64,000 bases of DNA. Origin: Lytechinus pictus. Lineage: Eukaryota > Echinodermata > Echinoidea > Temnopleuroida > Toxopneustidae. The stretch lies in the NCBI RefSeq assembly GCF_037042905.1, contig NC_087252.1, positions 22,399,701 through 22,463,700 of the forward strand. The letters run 5' to 3'. Below are positions 22,588-34,911 of the stretch, in pieces; position 1 is the first letter of the stretch, and each line of letters starts with the position of its first letter. A program made the translations under genes and the position numbers. The notes beneath the pieces are model-generated. The model searched no databases, was not told the origin of the DNA, and was given only the letters and a program-made list of their open reading frames with translations.

Positions 22588-23799
22588 CTGAGACTATGAC
22601 ATGCAAAGTGCCTCAAAATTTGAAAATTATAATCTTACGTAATCAATCATAACTAAGTTGAAATTATATTGCAAAACAAGTGGGATAAATCATTCAAAAA
22701 TAATTGTATGGCATAGTAATCATGTTGGTAAAACGCCTCAAAACCAATCATATCGAAATATCAAAACAATTGAATTGATAAAGATCCTACTGCATCAGGC
22801 CATCCATAACTGGACTCGTATTCGCTGTCTTCAGACCCTTAATATTAACATTTTGATAAATTCTAGATCAATCTCTAATTTATGCATAAAATTTGTCGAA
22901 TTGTATGTTTGAGACTCAGTATCTAAAGATTTAAACAATGTACCAGTATGTTACACTATATGTTGACGATATTTTGAATCATAAAAAAATCATATAATTA
23001 TCATCCATTTACAAAGAAAACTTTTGTGGTTTACTTCCGCAGGGGTACCGTACCAGTCTCAACATTCACAAGTAGATCTACAGTACAACTGATTTTTTAG
23101 TCATGAAATGAATATTCATAATTTCATTTTATCAGCAATTGAATGCTCAATTCTTCATAGTTTAAGTATTTATGGTGCATATTTTGCCTCAGCTTTTTTT
23201 TAATTAGATGTATCTCCAAATTCATCACAAATATTTGCAGTTTGATAATAATTCTGCTTTGAAAATTATGCTGTTTTGAACGTAGTCGTTTGTAGACAGG
23301 AATAATCGTCGTTTCTGGGAATTTATTTAACAATTTCTGACATTTTACTATCATCCCCATTCACCGACGGTAGTGTGTTACTGTTAGTGCGAGTTAATTA
23401 ATTAATTAATTATTAACTTATGTTTGGCATGTATGGAAAGAGAAAATTTAGGGGCTTCTTTTGACAGTAAACTAAGGACAAGTTTATAGGATTATTTGAA
23501 ATGAGGATTTAGAGATAAATTGCAAACCCTTATTTGTGTGTGTGTTGAGATTGCCATTTCCCCATGCGTTTTCTATGGGAAAATGAAATTTTTGTTTTGC
23601 ACAAATTTTTTCACTTTGTCGCAATTTTTCATAGTGATCTGATTTCCAAATCTTTATAAAAATCATACCATCAGAAAGAGCATAAAAATTCCTATTAGGC
23701 ACTTTATGGACAAGTTTTTGGCATAACTAATAAATTTATTAAAACAGCTCTCGGACTCGGAAGCTAAAAATTTGGATTTGTGTGTGTCCATTTCTTAAC

Positions 23800-25751
23800 C
23801 AAGGCTCCACATTATCTTTTTTTGGTGGTGGCCCATTCGGGCCACCAAAACCTTCAAATAATTTTTTTTGGTGGCCCGATATTAAAGTTTGGTGGCCCGA
23901 AAAATATAAAGAAAAACATTAACAAGTGGAATGCCTCTGGCCGTCTCACCTGCATCACGCGATTCAATATAGCAGCAGTGCTGATTTTGAAAACTACTAT
24001 AACTCGCACAAGATGTTCAGTGATACTTGGTTACTCGTATTTCCACGTTTTATGAACTAGACCAATACACTTATAGAGATATGATGGCAATTCAACAAAT
24101 ACCCCCAACGTGGCCAAAGTTCTTTGACCTTACATGACCTTTGACCTTGATCATGTGACCTGAAACTCGCACAGGATGTTCAGTGATACTTGATTACTCT
24201 TATGTCCAAGTTTTATGAACTAGACCAACACACTTTCAAATTTATGGCTGTAATTCAACAAATACCCCAATTTGGCCAAAGTTCATTGACCCTAAATGAC
24301 CTTTGACCTTGATCATGTGACCTGAAACTTGCACAGGATGTTCAGTAATACTTGATTACTATTATGTCCAAGTTTCATGAATCAGATCCATAAACTTTCA
24401 AAGTTATGATGGTAATTCAACAGATACCCCCAATTCGGCCAAAGTTCATTGACCCTAAATGACCTTTGACCTTGGTCATGTGACGTGAAACTCATGCAGG
24501 ATGTTCAGTGATACTTGATTAACCTTATGTGTAAGTTTCATGAACTAGGTCCATATATTTTCTAAGTTATGATGGCATTTCAAAAACTTAACCTTAGGTT
24601 AAGATTTTGATGTTGATTCCCCCAACATGGTCTAAGTTCATTGACCCTAAATGACCTTTGACCTTGGTCATGTGACATGAAACTCAGGCAGGATGTTCAG
24701 TAATACTTGATTAACCTTATGGCCAAGTTTCATGAACTAGGTCCATATACTTTCTAAGTTATGCTGTCATTTCAAAAACTTAACCTCAGGTTAAGATTTG
24801 GTGTTGACGCCGCCGCCGCCGTCGCCGTCGGAAAAGCGGCGCCTATAGTCTCACTCTGCTATGCAGGTGAGACAAAAATGAATGAATGGGTATAAATGGT
24901 TTAACCACTGTCAAAAAAAAATGAAAGAAATAAATAAAACGGCAAAAAAAAGTGTGAGAAAATTCCTTCCCTAAATTTGCCAAAATGTTGGAAAAATTCA
25001 CATTTCATATTAATGAAATGCCTTCCCAAAGTATTTACTTTCTCAAGAGTTGTTTAAGAAGTCATTTATAAACAAGAAAGAAACTGTTTATTTTTGGCTA
25101 GAAAAGACCGGAAAAGACACAGCTTCGAAAGAAACCAAGTAACAACATACATACAAATGCACATGTGGGACTGTAATGTACTCGCCTATGTGTTTTTATG
25201 TGTATTATTTTCATTTGGAAATCGGTCTTTTTGAGTCAAAAGAGAGGTCATGATTCCTCTTTTTAATGCTTGCAAATAATCAGGATACACCAGATATTAG
25301 CAAAAAGGTCTGTAGAAGGGCATTTCATTGGTGTAAAATGTGACTTCGACTTGGATTTTCACAGTTCTGTGGAAGATTTCTTAGCAGCAACATTTCGTAT
25401 TGCAGCTCCCTGAGTCTGAATAGGCTGCTAACGCACAGCTGCTTCAAGCATGCAAAGCTCACGCCAGCCGGCCGGCGCGGCCGGCTGGATAAAAGCTACT
25501 TAATGCTATAGCGGTAGGCCAACTTTGTGTGTGTGTTTGTGTGTAGATCAACAAAAAGGGCGCATGACGAACTGGCTTGCAATTTGAACTATAGAAAGTT
25601 GATAAATGCGTGCAAAATGGGGAGAAAAATTGCGCTATTCTGAAAATTATTGGTTGCCCGATTTGGGCCACCAAAACTTAATATTTTTTCAATAATGGTT
25701 GCCCGAGGTGAATTTCTGGTGGCCCCGGGCCACCGCTAATGTCGAGCCTTG
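23800..25751. mobile_element. DNA transposon with CAAGGCTC ends, carrying a nested repeat
   Basis: Left CAAGGCTCCACATTA and right TAATGTCGAGCCTTG are inverted, and both sides abut TCTTAAC (23793-23799 and 25752-25758). GGCCACCAAAAC-type text near both ends is repeated. No transposase is recognised. 23932-24877 is inserted inside. Confidence 0.75.
23932..24877. mobile_element. TGACCT-rich repeat element, copy 2 (nested)
   Basis: Same start, tandem units and GCCGCCGCCGTCG...GGCGCCTATAGTCTC end as 18717-19735, but inside the 23800-25751 transposon, so it came later. Confidence 0.75.
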
Positions 25752-25761
25752 TCTTAACTAC

Positions 25762-26230
25762 CAGTAGAGGCGCACGGCCAATATGGGAGACTCTCTCCAA
25801 TAGGGGAGACAGTCAATCTCCCACATTGGAGACTTGCTTTGCAAAAGGACAAAAGAAACAACACCAACAAAAGCATGATTTTTTCCACACAAAATTTGGT
25901 CTCACTGAGGTCAGAAGCCCATTTGTTTTGTGTGTGATTGACAACAAAAATCCTTATCAAAACAAAAGTAGACGGTGAATTTTTAAAGTAGACGGTCAAA
26001 AGAGGTAATTTTTCATGAGGAATCTGCTTATCACATTTTTATTTGCCGCCAAGGTAATCCTTTTGGAGCAAATGTAAACAAAGGAAATTGGAATCCAAAA
26101 CTGGAGACTGTCTCTAAAATTGGATACCAAAATTCCTTACAAAAGTCTCTGAGTCTGATAATATTTGGAGATAATCTCCAACATTGGACTTTGGAGATAG
26201 TCTCCAAATATTGGCCATGCGCCTCTACTG
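25762..26230. mobile_element. MITE with CAGTAGAGGCGCA ends
   Basis: CAGTAGAGGCGCACGGCCAA and TTGGCCATGCGCCTCTACTG are inverted termini. Internal GGAGACT/AGTCTCC blocks recur. The flanks share ACTAC. Starts 10 bp after the 23800-25751 element. Confidence 0.72.
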
Positions 26231-26609
26231 ACTACACAGTCTAATAATATGGCAGGGAAATGCTGAAAATTCTTTTTTGCAGCCAATAATTGGATTTAAA
26301 CAAAAAATGTTATATTTCTGTCAGTCTGATGCCTGGTTATTTCTCTTCAAATTCACAAAGAATAACTGATATTTTCTTGAAATAAGAAAAAAAAAAATTC
26401 TCCAGTCCAGACACCCTAAAAGGCCTAATTCTAATCTTAGTTCTACCGATGCCGATGGTATCGATATCATTCATGGGATCCTAATTAGGAAGTCCTTCAT
26501 GAAACAGTTTAGTAAAATTGGAACTAACTCTGTGGTTGGTGCCTTGGTGGATAAAGATGACTAACTTGTCCAGGACCAGGTGTTGAGAAACGGGCCCCAG
26601 GTCCAGGAG

Positions 26610-28980
26610 GCCGGAGGCTAGGCACAGCCGCTGCGGGACATCCCGGCGGGAGTATGGACTGGGCCGCGTCGGTAATCAGTCACCACCGAACCCGACAGGC
26701 GCGCGACACCCAACTTTACTCGATTAAAATAAATAAAAATATATACTCTAAAGCCGAAATCAAGAGAAATTCTAATAAATTTACGTACCAGTGGATTCGA
26801 TCTTAGGGACTGATGCAGTTGTCTTTTGATTTAGGAGGGAAATATTTATGACTGAATAGAATACAACGAGAATTTTCTGGCTGATGTTGAAGCGGATCGA
26901 TCGAGCCCAGATTCGAGACAGTTCGACTTACAGGCTAAGCACATTTGAGCAACGCCCAACTTAATTCGACCTCTACCAGAGTCGAGTCGACAATAACTGG
27001 GGCTCATATAATTATACAGAACGAATCTCTAATAATTATGTGTACAATACATAGGATAAATTCCAATCATTGGCAGTGCGAGCCTGTAATTCCGGGTCTC
27101 TTCTTTTAGAGTTATTTGTGAAAAGTACTACTTTTAGAGACATGCACAATTAGTCGAGTTCAATAGGAACCCACTGCCAACGATTAAGAAAAAGGGGAGA
27201 GAAAAAAAAAGGGGGTAAAATATAACTACTACCTTAATAATATTATGTCAAAATATATCACAAACCGATATTTTTGTATTTTTGCGAGATCACTTGATTC
27301 TCTCGCTCGCAGGTTATACATCCCTGACTTGACAGTGTTCACTCCGTCGAAATTTTGGTTTTCATTGAAAGAACTTTATATAGCTTTAAACTTTGTTATA
27401 GCTATAAATCATAGAAAAGTACTTCTACCCTTTGTTTCTTTTGTATCCAACGCGCAGAATTTCCTAATTTTGAAGAGATTGGTTCCAAAAGTGGCTAAAT
27501 AATATGAGCGCAAAGCACAAATTGAAGTTTTTGATATAGGCCTCCTGACTGAGGGCAGATTTGGCAAGCCTCGAGAAGAGAACTGGTGGGTGTCTAAACA
27601 TGCTAAAGGGGGTTAGAAGTCTACCAATGGAGATTTTCGTCATGAAGGAGAATTAAGTTCACCCTGAAGCTGAAAGTTCGTTGTAAAATCCAGTGCAGAA
27701 AACTTTATTAAAAAATGCCTGGTGAAGGTTTAAGGAAAATCCATTAAAGGTTAAGAAAGTTATTAGAATTATAAGTTTTTTTATTTTTGGCTGTTGCATC
27801 GGTGTACTTAGTGTAATTATTAATTATTGAATATTTTCAGTGTGCATTTTAACTCGGTGGCCCCTTTTTATAAGCTCTGCTTTCTCCGGGGTCACCAAAC
27901 CATCTTTCTGTTTTTGCTATATATATTATGTTTGTACTTGTATATGATTATCAATATTGGTATGTATATTGGTATGAATTCAAATTGAATTGTGACATCA
28001 AAAAAGAGCAGCTGCCCCATATGTTATGTAATATAATATGCATAAATTTCAGTCAATTTTGTTATGATCGTCACGGCGACTTATTTTTGTTTTCATTTTA
28101 GAAACGGATGTGAAATAATTTGTTTATTGATATATTACATAATAATGTACAGTAAAAAATCACTTTCAATTTTCTGAGAAAATTACATTTAATTGATATT
28201 TTTACAATATGCATTGAAGCTACTCGCATATGACGTCAGAAATCAACTTAGATTTTGATAACTTTTTTTTTTATTCTTTGATGGATATGTTTTCAAACCT
28301 TCGGCCATTATTTTTTTTTTACTATTTTCACAATTCAATTCAATTCAATTCGGTTTATTATGAAAGACATTGTAAAACAGTCCGAAGACTGAACTGAATG
28401 AACTTTACAATGAACTTTTTGTCACTTTGAATTTAACGTTTAAGGATTACAGGGACCGTCATGAAGAGGATATAAGTATAGACGCGGCCGGAAGCGGGAG
28501 GAGGGCGTTGGGGCACTTTTCCCTCCCCAATAAAAAAAATTGGGAGGCAAATCAAGTTGCCCCCATCTGCCCCTTAATATTGAAAAAAAAATAACAAATA
28601 ACTAAACCTAAAATAATCAATGACGACACTAGTCTTGTCTTGTTTTTAATTGCCCTGGACGTGGCAAGTTATACTATTATAAAAGTAAATTCAATGAATG
28701 ATGGTAGCCTCGCGTCCATCGACGAGAATGTCCCAAAGCCCCCGTTAAAAATATATACCATACCATACCATACCATGGCTCTTTATTTTTCATTTTATTC
28801 TAAGTTTATGGTCACATGTGAACAACTTTACCTCTGATGGACTATAGAATATCCACAAAATGTCTCTTTTTGATCTTTCATTATGTGATACAAACTATTT
28901 TAACCATAATGTATTATTTGAAAATCTATTATACTACATGCCCTCCTATAGAAAGAATATATCTACTGATTAATACAACA
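26610..28980. other. No gene recognised
   Basis: 26610-26720 is relatively GC-rich and 26880-27160 contains several CGA-rich stretches; the rest is AT-rich. An upstream 5' exon or promoter of the PAF-AH gene could lie anywhere from 20.6 to 27 kb, but none can be assigned from sequence alone. Confidence 0.4.
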
Positions 28981-28984
28981 GTAA

Positions 28985-29190
28985 CAGGAAAGTTGTTCAC
29001 AAGTAACATTACACATCTTTGTCGCGTTGCTAATGGGAGGATCTCCATATAGCTAGAGTGATCGCCGCAATATTCAATATGTTACTTGTCCAATTTTTCT
29101 CAAACTTTCGTTGATTATGTTTCTTTGACTTTTCTGTTTTCACACAAGGTATCTTGTTCCAAATGTTTCATTTTCCTTTGAGTTCCATTG
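28985..29190. mobile_element. Partial, diverged copy of the 701-1300 fold-back family
   Basis: Shares CTTTGTCGCGTTGCTAATGG (compare CTTGGTCGCATTGCCAATAG), GGAGGATCTCCATA and the CTCAAACTTTCGTTGAT block. Confidence 0.6.
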
Positions 29191-29751
29191 CATTTTGAGT
29201 AGATTTATTATCTCACTTGTCTGAACAGACAAGCGAGCGCAAATCGCACAATGAGTGAATTTCTATTTTTTAATGAACTTACTGATTTTTTTTTTACATT
29301 TTCCTATTATTTCCATCCCCTCGTCCTTAATTATATTATTAATTTCTCCCCTCTTCTTATCTTTTTCTTCTTATTTTTTTTTCTCTAGTCCTTCCCTTCC
29401 CATTTTTTCCTCCTTCGGGAGGCCTCTTCCCCCGAATCTCTATCGCTACTCCCCCTTCGGTTATGATATTTGCTCCGGCGACAATCGCTCCGCTGTAAAT
29501 TCCACACACTATAACGGAATTACCCATTTCATACTGATTCAACACTAAATACCCTATTCTAAACGTAACCATAAACCAAGGATAAAACTCTACAGCAATT
29601 AACGTACCCTAACCCTTATATGATATTGGACGAATTAAAGCCCAGAGCAATTGTCGCCGGAGCGAATGTCGTGTCACCCCTCCCCCCCCCCCCTGCCCCC
29701 GTCATGTACAGACAGGGGCGTCGATCCATTTTTCAGATTGGGGGGGGGGGC

Positions 29752-31210
29752 GGCCGGCCGTACATCCACCACTGATCTATCATTCGCTATCCACCATTGG
29801 TGGATGTATGGTAGATCAGTGGTGGATGTATGGTAGGTCAATAGTGGACAGTGAATGGTAGGTCATTGGTGGATGAATGGTAGGTCAATGGTGGATAGTG
29901 AATGGTATGTCAATGGTGGATGTATGGTATACAAATAGCGAATAGGCATAAGTGCGATGGTGCGAGATTTCGCATGAGGTGAAAGAAAGATGCTCTATTC
30001 AACGAGGCGTGAGCCGAGTTGAATAGAGCGTTTCTTTCTTTCACCGAATGCGAAATCTCGCACCACTGCACGAATAAGAATATTCGCTATATGTGTTGTA
30101 CAACGCCTCAGAATTTAGCGAAAATATGAAAAAACAAGAGTTTTTTCCTGCAGTAATCTATGAAAAGGGAGCAAAAATACCGAAAGCAGAAAGCAAAATC
30201 CCGCAAGCGCACATGACCTTGGGCAGCCTTGCGCATTTAGCCAGCTGGCTTATACGCGTATCGTTCATTTTTACCGAGCGCAATGAATTAAATCGTATTG
30301 TGACGTCACCTCCTAAAGCCGTGCAACGGTACATTTTGGATGGTACGTCTTTTGTGCAACGGTACGAATGTTTGACATTCAGCCTCCCATTTGCTCGCGT
30401 ACAACAAGCTAAGTAGGCATTGTACAATAGGTCAATAGTGGATAGTGAATGGTAGGTCATTGGTGGATGTATGGTATAGCTAGGTCAATGGTGGATAGTG
30501 AATGGTATGTCAATGGTGGATGTATGGTAGGTCAATGGTGGATAATGAATGGTAGATCAATGGTGGATGTATGGTAGGTCAATGGTGGATAGTGAATGGT
30601 AGGTCAATGGTGGATGTATGGTAGGTCAATGGTGAATAGTGAATGGTAGGTCAATGGTGGATGTGTGGTAGGTCAATGGTGGATATTTAGTGGTAGGTCA
30701 ATGGTGGATGTATGGTAGGTCAATGGTACATGTATGGTATGTCAATGGTGGATTGTGAATGGTAGGTCAATGGTGGATGTGTGGTAGGTCAATGGTGGAT
30801 ATTTAGTGGTAGGTCAATGGTGGATGTATGGTAGGTCAATGGTACATGTATGGTATGTCAATGGTGGATTGTGAATGGTAAATCAGTGGTGGGTGTATGG
30901 TAGACCAATGGTGGATAACGAATGGTCGATCAATGGTGGATGTATGGTATACCAATGAAACACCATTCAGCCACCACTGGTATGCAAATTAGGTTACTCA
31001 ATGGTGCCCTACCATTGGACCACCATTGGACTACCATTGGACTACCATTGGGCTACCATTGGATATGCAAATGAGCGTCTAAAAAAATTAAATTAGTTGC
31101 AATGGTGTTTCAATGGTGTGTTTTTTTTGTGCTTCAATGGTGTTGTGGTTTGTGTTGGTTGAATGGTAATCCATTGGTAGCATCAATGGTAGCTCAATGG
31201 TATACCATTG
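29752..31210. repeat. AATGGTGGAT minisatellite with an internal insertion and orientation switch
   Basis: Alternating units of about 22 and 25 bp (GGTAGGTCAATGGTGGATGTAT and a version ending ATAGTGAAT) fill 29810-29935 and 30428-30955. From about 30957 the motif runs inverted (GGACTACCATTG, 12 bp) and then flips back near 31100. 29940-30428 is an unrelated insert. Confidence 0.85.
29937..30428. mobile_element. Insert inside the minisatellite, two inverted-repeat parts
   Basis: 29937-30093 is a hairpin (ATAGCGAATA...TATTCGCTAT, with GTGCGAGATTTCGCAT in both arms). 30095-30428 has TTGTACAACGCC and GGCATTGTACAA ends. No gene is supported. Confidence 0.6.
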
Positions 31211-33324
31211 GAAATTTTCTGTAAGGGGGGGGGGGCAAAATATTAATCATGAATCAACAATCCAAAGCGCTCGATCACACAAAACGAACAAACTCACCCC
31301 ACACACACACACCTATATTATATATGTGCATATATATATATATATATATACTCATGAGAAAGAGACACATATCTCACCAACAAATTAATGCGAGCGCGAA
31401 GCGCGAGCTGATTTTTTTTAGTATACTGACATGAAAACAGGAAAAAGGTACCTGTTTAGGACTGTTTGTATAACTCATGAGGATAGATACATGTATGTCA
31501 TTACACAGATAATGCAAGTGCCGAGAGCGAGCTGAAATTTATTTATATTTTAACTTGAAAGCATGATATTCTAAGTATTTTTTGTTTTAATGATTAAGAT
31601 GGGTATCCAAAAGAAAATAGATGCGAGCGCGAAGCGCGAGCTGAAAATTTTGATATTTCGATCTGAAAAAAATGACAGTATGGACGTTTTTGATAAATAA
31701 CAAGATATATATACAACAAAAGATTATTGCAAATCGAAGCGGGAGTTTTTTTTAGGTTAAGAACTGAAAACGGGACATTTTATTCACCTATTTAATCATG
31801 AAAAGTATTGGTTTTTGCTACAGAAATGATGCGAGCGCGAAGCGCGCGCTGAAATTTTTTTTAATTTCAATCTGAAAAGCGGTCATTTTGAGCACGATTT
31901 TAAATAAAGAACGAGTTGGTATCTCAATCTCGCTTGCTGATTTCTGTGTAACATTACAATTTTTTTTATTTTTGCACATGTGGAATTATTGGAGTGAGAG
32001 GGGGAAACGATATGTTTGCCCCCCCCCCCAATATTTTCATTGTTGGGGCGATCGCCCCCTGCCCCCAAGGATCGACGCCTCTGTGTACAGACTGTTGGTT
32101 TTAATTTGCTTGTCCTTGTCTGGGGCTGTATTGGCTGTTGTTGTTTCTCCAAGAATGAATGTCGTATCCACAATGATCATCGGTTTTTTGTTTTTTATTT
32201 ATTTTCATTTTTTGCGAAATGCTGGAAAGGACAAGCCGAACCCGAATTTTAAGCTTGGCGACCTGACAGCATGCACGCACACACAATGATGAATGCAATC
32301 AACTATGATCATCGATCCCCATATGGTTCAACGCAATGAACTTTATGTTACAGGGCGCCGATCGGGTAAACACTGAGATTTAAAGGATAAGCCCTGCATG
32401 GAAACGAAACAAACAATATTATTGATAGTTTTAGAAAAAAATGAACGATTCATATTTTAAGAAAGTTAATTATGATAATTTTATCTTTAACGATGTGAAC
32501 ATCCCCCAATTAATCATATAAATGCGACAAAGTGTGATGCCACAGACTTTTCTACATATTTTATTTTTAGGACAAGCTAGTCCACCCCAACAAAAAAGAT
32601 GATTTGAAAAAAAAAGGATAAAAATCCAATAAGCATGACAAGGAGAATTTTATCAAAATCAGATGTAAAATAAGAAAGTTGACATTTCAAGGTTTCGATA
32701 GAATTACAAGAGCAGACTTTATTCTTTAATAAGTATTCTCAAAAGTACTTTAGGTCATTACGTGCTTGATAAAACTATTCGGCAGGCCTACTCGAAGTAT
32801 ATTGTGGGAGGCTTAGTCCTAGGTCAGATATCGCTTTTGGTCATTTTTCATTTCTATTGATATTGTCCAGTATTAAAATTCCTCTGGGTCAGTTTAGTTG
32901 AGGTGAACTTGATATATTATCCCATAATGAACTGATTATAATTATATAGCCCATGATATTTGATTTCAACGTTAAAAAAAATACAGGAGCGGATTCTGTA
33001 TTTCCATAATTTCCATAAGGGATTGGGGGACTCAAAATGTTATCCCCACCGGCTAATCGAAAAGCTAAAATTCGAGGAAGTAGTCCGAAATATGATGCAA
33101 ATGAATTGCTCATCATTCTCTTATCATTCAATTTTAATTTATGAAATAATGAAAGCGCGAAACACGAGCTCAAATGCTATTCATGTAGGCTATTACATAG
33201 ACGTCACAAAAGTATATTGACGTGACAACGAATCGACATGTTAATTTCAAATTTATCTCACGAAATATTTCTCCTTTTTTTTTCTTTTGTTATGCGGCAC
33301 CAAGAGGATGGGGCCTAGTGGAGC

Positions 33325-33590
33325 GTTGTAGCCCAGTGGATTAGTCTCCGGACTTTAAAACAGAGGGTCATGGGTTCAAATCCCAGCCATGGCGTAGTTT
33401 CCTTCAGCAAGTAATTTATCCACATTGTGCTGCGCTCAACCCAGGTGAGGTGAATGGGTACCTGGCAGGAATGTATTCCTTGAAATGCGCGTGCGTTGTA
33501 ATCTTAGTAATTACAGCTGCCAAGCTACAGCTGGGGTAATAATATCCAAGTCCTTTGGAAGCGCATAGAGACATTATTCAGGCTTTGAGA
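33325..33590 (+). mobile_element. tRNA-derived SINE
   Basis: Head has A-box-like TAGCCCAGTGGATTAGTC and B box GGGTTCAAATCCCAG. The body has TTCCTTCAGCAAG and CAACCCAGGTGAGGTGAATG, and the tail GGAAGCGCATAGAGAC. Same body text as the 39-kb SINEs. Confidence 0.75.
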
Positions 33591-33676
33591 AAGTATAGTG
33601 GAATTATTTATCAGAGGTTGGTCTGGCAATTACTATTTTTCCCGAGGGGCGAAGCCCAGAGGGAAATATATATTAG

Positions 33677-33975
33677 TTATTGCAACTTTTGCAATTGTGT
33701 AACACATTTTTTGTTACTAGAATCGTACACTACATCAGCATTATCAAAAATAGGAAGAATAATTGATTGGTAGATACATTTCAAGCTAGCCCCATTAAAA
33801 CTGTGTCGAAGACGGCCCAAAAAACTTACGAGTTTGCTCACCTTTTCAGTCAAGTATTCAATATGTTTGTCCCATTTTAACTGCTGATCAATAACCACTC
33901 CAAGATATTTAGCACTTTCTTTAGGTTGAATCCACTTTCCCTGTATGCTTATTTGAAGTGGTGAACATAAAAAGC
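33677..33975 (-). pseudogene. Non-LTR retrotransposon reverse-transcriptase fragment
   Basis: An open frame encodes KYLGVVIDQQLKWDKHI, then KLVSFLGRLRHSF and IYQSIILPIFDNADVVYD. This is the region just after the RT palm in jockey/CR1-type non-LTR elements. It is 5' truncated and joins a purine-rich (GAAA)n stretch at 33976-34135. Confidence 0.8.
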
Positions 33976-34489
33976 AACCAAAAAAAAAGAGGAAAGAGAG
34001 AGATGAAAAAAAAGATAAAAAGAAAGAAAGAATGAATGAATGAAAGAAGGAGAAAAGTAAAAGAAAGAAAGAAGAACAAAGAAAAAAGGAAAGAAAGAAC
34101 GAGAGAGAGAGTCTGAGAGAGAAAGAGAGAGACAATAATGGAAATACGTCAGAAAAATAATATCGTATGATCGCTTTCTAGACTTTTCTTTTCCCCCTTA
34201 ATTGTAGGCCTATAGCTTCCATTGATTCACACCTGAAAAGATTACAAAAGGAGACAAAATTAATCCATATTTTCTATAAAACGTATATTTTGAATGCGCT
34301 TAGACAATTATTGTAGCGTGAATTCAGGCCTGCCTATTCCGAATTTAAGTTACTGTTTAATCCATCCTAGCTCCATTTAAAAATTGGTTCTCTGTTCCCT
34401 CCATCACGTTGAGAAGGATCGCGGAGGAATTACAATTCTTTAGAGGACACCACTTCAACTTGGAGTTCGATCACACCAGGTAAGGCTGT

Positions 34490-34890
34490 TGGTCTGGTAA
34501 ATTAATTGCCAATTCGTCTACTGCCAACTCGTCCACTCACCATTTGGTCTACTTTTATTTAGTCTACTGCCATCCCGTCCATCAACATTTCGTCTAACAA
34601 CCTTTTGGTCCTATATCATCACTTCGTCGAAGTGCACAATTTCGTCTATGACCATTGGTCTAATATCCATTTCCTTTTCATTCATTTTGCACAATTTAAC
34701 ACTTGGTACAATTGGAAATAAATATGGACTAAATGGCTATTGAACCAACTGGTTATTAGACGGAATGTGCATTAGACTAAAAGAAAATAGACCATGTGGT
34801 GAGTGGACGGTCTGATGGTATACCAAATGATAGTAGACGAGTATGCAATTGGGACGAATTGGCATTAGACGAATTGGAAATAAACCGTTT
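34490..34890. mobile_element. Fold-back element of GGTCTA/AGACGAA repeats, copy 1
   Basis: The left half is full of TTTGGTCTA and TTCGTCTA, the right half of TAGACGAAT and TAGACCA, giving mirror-like arms around about 34690. Homologue at 37318-37622. Confidence 0.65.
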
Positions 34891-34911
34891 ATCTTATATG
34901 CGCTTTAATCT

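Larger units (their letters stand above)
29713..32083. mobile_element. hAT-type non-autonomous element interrupted by a minisatellite
   Basis: Starts CAGGGGCGTCGATCC and ends GGATCGACGCCTCTG, with exact 8-bp flanks TGTACAGA (29705-29712 and 32084-32091). The uninterrupted relatives at 48562-49447 and 53615-54573 are about 0.9 kb. Here about 1.5 kb of other sequence sits between two copies of the subterminal G tract. Confidence 0.85.

Noticed and set aside
26610-26720. GC-richer block as a promoter or CpG island for PAF-AH
   Set aside because: It is about 6 kb from the first coding exon with no core-promoter evidence. Too weak to call.
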